The notes beneath the pieces are model-generated. The model searched no databases, had not been told where the DNA came from, and saw only the letters and a program-made list of their open reading frames with translations. Source: HGM04593 sp045647885 (GTDB lineage: Bacteria; Bacteroidota; Bacteroidia; Bacteroidales; Bacteroidaceae). Taken from it: a stretch of DNA of 36,424 nucleotides. Each line of letters opens with the position of its first letter. Within the stretch, counting starts at the first letter, position 1. Below are positions 33,061 through 36,424 of the stretch, piece after piece. Made by a program: the position numbers and the translations under genes. Location of the stretch: positions 1 to 36,424 of the forward strand of contig JAZRMX010000008.1 of assembly GCA_045647885.1 (NCBI GenBank), given 5' to 3'.

Positions 33061-33068
33061 CAAAGGTA
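33061..33068 (-). promoter_or_regulatory. Candidate -7 box (TACCTTTG) for the histidine kinase
   Basis: TACCTTTG on the minus strand, placing the start near 33054 and supporting translation from ATG 33003, about 50 nt downstream. Confidence 0.5.
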
Positions 33069-33223
33069 GAGAGAAAACCCGACAATAAGAGATTTACAGT
33101 TGCAACACTCTGTTATTTTATAGGAATTTTACCCAGCGAAAGTAGTTTTTCTTCATCTTGGTTCTTTTTAAACACCGCGCTGTTATTTCTTATACGTTTT
33201 TTTATCCCTTTCACTTATTATAC

Positions 33224-33231
33224 TATATTTG
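33224..33231 (+). promoter_or_regulatory. Candidate -7 box (TATATTTG) for the kinase/LRR unit
   Basis: TATATTTG matches TAnnTTTG; TTTT lies 20 bases upstream of it, a 3-of-4 match to TTTG. The leader before ATG 33251 would be only about 12-15 nt. It diverges from the histidine kinase promoter. Confidence 0.6.
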
Positions 33232-33250
33232 TATCTGAAATTTTGAATCT

Positions 33251-33820
33251 ATGGAGAACGAAAATACAATATACGAAAAACTGAAAAACAAAGTAGAACG
33301 CACGGCCGGACGCAAGATGACAAGCCCGCGCGACTTCGACTACTTGTCGATGCACATTCTCAACACCACCCACTCTTACCTATCGGCAATAACACTGAAG
33401 CGTTTCTGGGGATACCTGGGAGAAGGAAGAAAAACAAATCCCTACCGCTTTACGCTAAACACCCTTGCACAATATGCCGGGTATGCCGATTTTGAAGCAT
33501 TCAGCAACAACGCTTCCGAAAAAATAGAAAGCAATTTCCTTAACAACAACAGCCTGCAAACAGGCTCGTTGCCCAAAGGATGCAAAATACGCCTCACTTG
33601 GCACCCCGACCGCTGCATCACCATACAATACGAAGGTATGGAAATGTTCAAGGTTACAGAAAGTATAAACAGCAAATTAAGCGTGGGCGACACATTCTTC
33701 TGCAGCAACATAATAGATGGAGAACCGCTTTTCCTGCGTTGTCTCATACACGAAGGAGCCGCACCCACAAACTATGTATGCGGCAGAATAAACGGAGTAA
33801 AATACATAATCACAGACTAA
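33251..33820 (+). CDS. Bacteroidetes-type protein with DNA-binding-like N-domain, partner of the LRR kinase
   Basis: A 189-residue soluble protein without signal peptide or membrane segment. Residues about 1-90 are helical and contain YLSAITLKRFWGYLGEG and FTLNTLAQYAGYADFEAF, a pattern shared by many Bacteroidetes proteins and resembling a helix-turn-helix/XRE-like fold. An Asn-rich linker (about 92-103) leads to a beta-rich C-domain (about 104-189): WHPDRCITIQYEGMEMFKV, NSKLSVGDTFFCSNI, NYVCGRINGV. The C-domain recurs in Bacteroidetes, with unknown function. It ends 12 bp before the kinase gene and is almost surely co-transcribed with it. A regulatory role is inferred, not shown. Confidence 0.8.
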   Translation: MENENTIYEKLKNKVERTAGRKMTSPRDFDYLSMHILNTTHSYLSAITLKRFWGYLGEGRKTNPYRFTLNTLAQYAGYADFEAFSNNASEKIESNFLNNNSLQTGSLPKGCKIRLTWHPDRCITIQYEGMEMFKVTESINSKLSVGDTFFCSNIIDGEPLFLRCLIHEGAAPTNYVCGRINGVKYIITD

Positions 33821-33832
33821 CACTACTGCGGG

Positions 33833-35719
33833 ATGATTAAAACTTCTGAATTCATAAATGACAGCATAGAGATAGACAAGGTCGAACTGCTGAAAAACAA
33901 AGGTTCCACAGCAAAGACCTACAAGCTACGTATGAACGGCAGGCTCTACTTTATGAAGCAGCTGCTACCTGAATACAAAAACGACCCCCGTTATCGTGCC
34001 CTATTCTTCAAAGAGTACGAAAACGGAAAAGCCATAAAACACCCTTACGTTGTCGAATACACAAGCATAAACGAGAACGAAGACGGGCTGTACATTATAA
34101 TGGAGTATGTAAACGGCACAAGTTTAAGAGAAAAAATAGAACACGAACCTAATTTTTTTGAGAGCAAAGAGAACATCTACAAGATGCTCACCCAATTGCT
34201 CGAGGCATTAAAGACCCTGCACAACCACAATATTATATATCTCGACTTAAGCCCTAACAACATTCTGCTCACAAAAACAACCAACGACATAAAGCTTGTA
34301 GACCTTGGTTTCTGCATCTGCGACTCAAACGACAGCACCGGAGGCTATACCAAAGGATTTAGTGCACCAGAAACACAGGACAACACTCCCGACAAGCTTG
34401 ATGCACGCACAGATATTTACGGACTGGGATGCTTGTTACAATATATAGAAAAAGAGACCGGCAAAAAGCTTCCCCGCAAACTACAACGCATAAAAGAGCG
34501 CTGTATGCAGCCGCAAAAAGAAAAAAGATACGCCACGGTCGATAAAATACTCTCCGAAATAAAAAACCAGAAACGAAAGACACTGTGCAAGATTGCTGCA
34601 ACAACAATTATTGCAACAACACTGTTTGCAGGACTAAAAGCCACAGGCATATACGAGAATATAACCGACTACATCGCGTGGGAAAGCGGAAAAATCGCCG
34701 ACAAATTTGAAGAAAATGGTATTTTCTACCAAATAACCGATAAAAATGCACGCACAGTAGAAGTTTCCTACAAAGGTACACACCCCGACGAATTTGAATA
34801 TGAATACAAAGGGGGCGAAATAAAGATTCCAGCCACAGTAACACACCGTGGAAGAACATTCCGCACAACAGGCATTGCTGGGCAAGCTTTTAAAAACCCC
34901 TACATCTCAAAGATAGAAATACCCGAAGGAATTATATCAATATCCGACTCGGCATTCTTCGGTTGCCTGCTAAACGACACCATATACATACCCAAAAGCG
35001 TAACTAAGATAGGCCACTTGGCAATATACCCCACCTGTTACATAAAAGGCTATATGGTGGAGAAAGAAAACCCTGTCTATGACAGCCGTAACAACTGCAA
35101 CGCACTGATGGTGAGCGCAACCAACACGCTTATCTTCGGCTGTGAAAGCACAATAATACCAGAAGAGACAAGCCGTATAACCGCAGGCGCCTTTATGGGC
35201 GCAGAAAACTTAAGCGACATAGCTATACCTGCGAGCGTAACCGAGATTGGCGATTTTGCTTTTGTACGCACAAGAATTAAAGAAATAGCCATCCCCGAAG
35301 GAGTTGCAGAACTCAAACCATACACCTTCCAATATTGCGAGAGCCTACAAAAAATAACACTCCCCAAGAGCCTGAACAAAATAGGCTTGGGAGCTTTGTC
35401 GCATTGCGCATTCAACGAGATTGTCATACCCGAAAGAGTAACCGTTATTGACGACTACGCGTTCGATTGCAACGAAAGATTAGAAAAGGTAACCATTGGT
35501 CGTAGCGTACGTAATATAGGTTATGCTGCGTTTGAGAATTGCAGCAAACTGAAGACAATAATCTCACACATTCCAGCCGACAGCCTTTTCGAAATTGACC
35601 TTAGCACATTCAATAATATCGACAAGTACTGCACGCTATATGTCCCTATAGGTGCAAAAAGCAAATATAAGAAGACTTTTGGATGGGATTGCTTTAAACG
35701 CGTTATAGAATTAGAGTAA
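33833..35719 (+). CDS. Transmembrane Ser/Thr protein kinase with BspA-type leucine-rich-repeat ectodomain
   Basis: A 628-residue protein in three parts. Residues about 15-240 are an eukaryotic-like kinase: ATP-binding Lys42, catalytic loop YLDLSPNN with Asp138 and Asn143, DLG (Asp157) in place of DFG, SAPE (177-180), DIYGLGC (194-200) and a motif XI Arg near 233. The Lys, Asp, Asn and Asp set is complete, so activity is likely; the HRD Arg is Leu (non-RD type). Residues 251-273 are one transmembrane helix after KNQKRK, putting the kinase in the cytoplasm. Residues about 330-600 carry LRR_5/BspA-type repeats (IAIPASVTEIGDFAF, IVIPERVTVIDDYAF), predicted periplasmic, ending in a cap GWDCFKRVIELE. 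Ligand and substrate are unknown. Confidence 0.88.
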   Translation: MIKTSEFINDSIEIDKVELLKNKGSTAKTYKLRMNGRLYFMKQLLPEYKNDPRYRALFFKEYENGKAIKHPYVVEYTSINENEDGLYIIMEYVNGTSLREKIEHEPNFFESKENIYKMLTQLLEALKTLHNHNIIYLDLSPNNILLTKTTNDIKLVDLGFCICDSNDSTGGYTKGFSAPETQDNTPDKLDARTDIYGLGCLLQYIEKETGKKLPRKLQRIKERCMQPQKEKRYATVDKILSEIKNQKRKTLCKIAATTIIATTLFAGLKATGIYENITDYIAWESGKIADKFEENGIFYQITDKNARTVEVSYKGTHPDEFEYEYKGGEIKIPATVTHRGRTFRTTGIAGQAFKNPYISKIEIPEGIISISDSAFFGCLLNDTIYIPKSVTKIGHLAIYPTCYIKGYMVEKENPVYDSRNNCNALMVSATNTLIFGCESTIIPEETSRITAGAFMGAENLSDIAIPASVTEIGDFAFVRTRIKEIAIPEGVAELKPYTFQYCESLQKITLPKSLNKIGLGALSHCAFNEIVIPERVTVIDDYAFDCNERLEKVTIGRSVRNIGYAAFENCSKLKTIISHIPADSLFEIDLSTFNNIDKYCTLYVPIGAKSKYKKTFGWDCFKRVIELE

Positions 35720-35750
35720 TAAGTCACCAATAACAATTCTACTTAATTCA

Positions 35751-35795
35751 AATAAAACCGCACCTCCCCTTATGGGTTGCGCGGTTTTATTTTTT
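35751..35795 (+). terminator. Intrinsic terminator of the kinase/LRR unit
   Basis: A perfect 11-bp stem (AATAAAACCGC at 35751-35761 with its complement at 35781-35791) followed by a T run, 31 bp after the kinase stop. Confidence 0.9.
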
Positions 35796-36184
35796 GCAGG
35801 GGCGCTGCGTAGTGGAGCAAAAGATTGCTTTTTAGAATTATAAAACGTAAAATATATGGGGTGAGTGGCGTGGCTGCCCGAAACATTTCTTGCTTTGTAA
35901 TTCACTGAAAAATATAGGGCAGAACACCGGTCTGCCCCTACGGCAACGTTGTATTATTCATTATGGTCTTTTGTGCGCACAATGTGCGCTCTGTTCTTCT
36001 GTCTCATTTATTTACGAGCAGACATATCGGGCTCACAAAAAGATTATAATGGCATACCGCATAGCATAAAGCTCTCCCACTTGATGAAACAAGGAGGAGT
36101 GGCCTGTAAGGCGAGGGGGATTATACCGTTTATTTCGCTTTTTCCCAAAGGAGTTCATCGCCCATAAAAGAAATGTATACATAC
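35796..36184. other. Intergenic stretch without a supportable gene
   Basis: Nothing convincing is coded here. Small frames at 35949-36167 (plus) and 36033-36257 (minus) lack family resemblance, a promoter box or a plausible start context. The stretch contains one REP-like palindrome (35915-35942). Confidence 0.5.
35915..35942. repeat. REP-like palindrome (GCCCCTAC type)
   Basis: GGGCAGA (35917-35923) and TCTGCCC (35931-35937) form a perfect 7-bp stem with a 7-nt loop, flanked by TA and CTACG. It shares the GCCCCTAC edge with the palindrome at 30866-30884. Confidence 0.5.
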
Positions 36185-36218
36185 AAAAAAAGAGTCCTAA
36201 ACTAATGTTTAGAACTCT
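36185..36218 (-). terminator. Intrinsic terminator of an unseen minus-strand gene
   Basis: Arms 36191-36202 and 36207-36218 (12 positions, one G-U on the minus-strand RNA, 4-nt loop) are followed on the minus strand by a run of six or more T. No gene upstream of it lies in the window, so it should end a transcript entering from beyond base 36424, on the far side of MITE copy 3. Confidence 0.8.
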
Positions 36219-36257
36219 CTCTAAAAAAGTGGCGATGGTAGTGCGAAGCCGAAGCAC

Positions 36258-36424
36258 GGCTCAGTAGCAAAAAGGTGTGGGCACTCACCATATACGATAC
36301 CAAACAATCTTGCTTTTGACTTCTCGGTGTTATTTGTCGGTTATTCTCTCATTGAAAATATATCTTTGACGTTCTTTGTCGCGCAAAGAACCAAACGCCC
36401 GGCACGCGAGTAAAATCAGTCGCT
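36258..36424 (+). mobile_element. MITE-like element, copy 3 (cut by window edge)
   Basis: Begins GGCTCAGTAGC and follows copies 1 and 2 closely for 167 bp, including TATCTTTG and the GTTCTTTGT / CAAAGAAC hairpin, until the window ends. Same orientation as the other two. The right end and target duplication are not visible. Confidence 0.85.

Noticed and set aside
33004..33063. TTG start for the histidine kinase
   Set aside because: The codon overlaps the TACCTTTG promoter box; ATG 33003 immediately precedes the first TM segment.
35949..36257. Small frames of about 72-74 codons on both strands
   Set aside because: No promoter box or family resemblance; one runs through a terminator.

Overview
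This window is chromosomal DNA from a member of the Bacteroidales (Bacteroidetes), most likely a gut or rumen relative of Prevotella or Bacteroides. The evidence is the housekeeping gene content and order, the Bacteroidetes-type promoter boxes (TTTG, 19-21 bases, TAnnTTTG), the near absence of Shine-Dalgarno sequences, and typical families such as an OmpA porin with a C-terminal peptidoglycan-binding domain, a 724-residue RecQ and an HQLGTP-type histidine kinase. I could not run a search, so genus is open.

Layout. Bases 1-2742 (minus) hold the N-terminal 914 codons of a secreted, modular cohesin-like/FIVAR/dockerin protein that runs off the left edge. Bases 3402-8492 (minus) are an operon purB-rluB-asnS-manC, preceded by two identical tRNA-Val(UAC) genes (8712-8878). 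An OmpA-family porin follows (9757-10908). Bases 11134-22387 (minus) are a compact eight-gene run recQ-guaB-three parvulin-type chaperone genes-OstA-like-small membrane protein-mutL, so outer-membrane biogenesis sits with purine synthesis and DNA repair. Bases 22561-25833 (minus) are tig-clpP-clpX. lptB (minus) and mlaE-mlaF (plus) diverge around 26.9 kb and serve LPS and phospholipid traffic to the outer membrane. Bases 28590-31718 (minus) are DUF177-rpmF and era-der, linked to ribosome assembly. A histidine kinase (31846-33003, minus) diverges from a two-gene plus-strand unit: a DNA-binding-like protein and a transmembrane Ser/Thr kinase with a BspA-type leucine-rich-repeat ectodomain.

The most unusual content is twofold. 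First, three copies of a short non-coding mobile element (about 333 bp, imperfect terminal inverted repeats beginning GGCTCAGTAG / GGTTCAGTAG; one copy has a perfect 8-bp target duplication) lie at 3004, 9000 and 36258. It carries a conserved promoter-like box followed by mutually exclusive hairpins. One copy inserted exactly at the manC terminator, and another contains a nested 321-bp insert. Second, the plus-strand kinase/LRR unit at 33251-35719 has a receptor-kinase-like architecture and is the best candidate here for an undescribed signalling system.

Most operons end in recognisable intrinsic terminators and start at TAnnTTTG boxes. Three promoters (tRNA pair, recQ, tig) match the full two-part consensus exactly. 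No CRISPR array, transposase gene, prophage or rRNA was seen.
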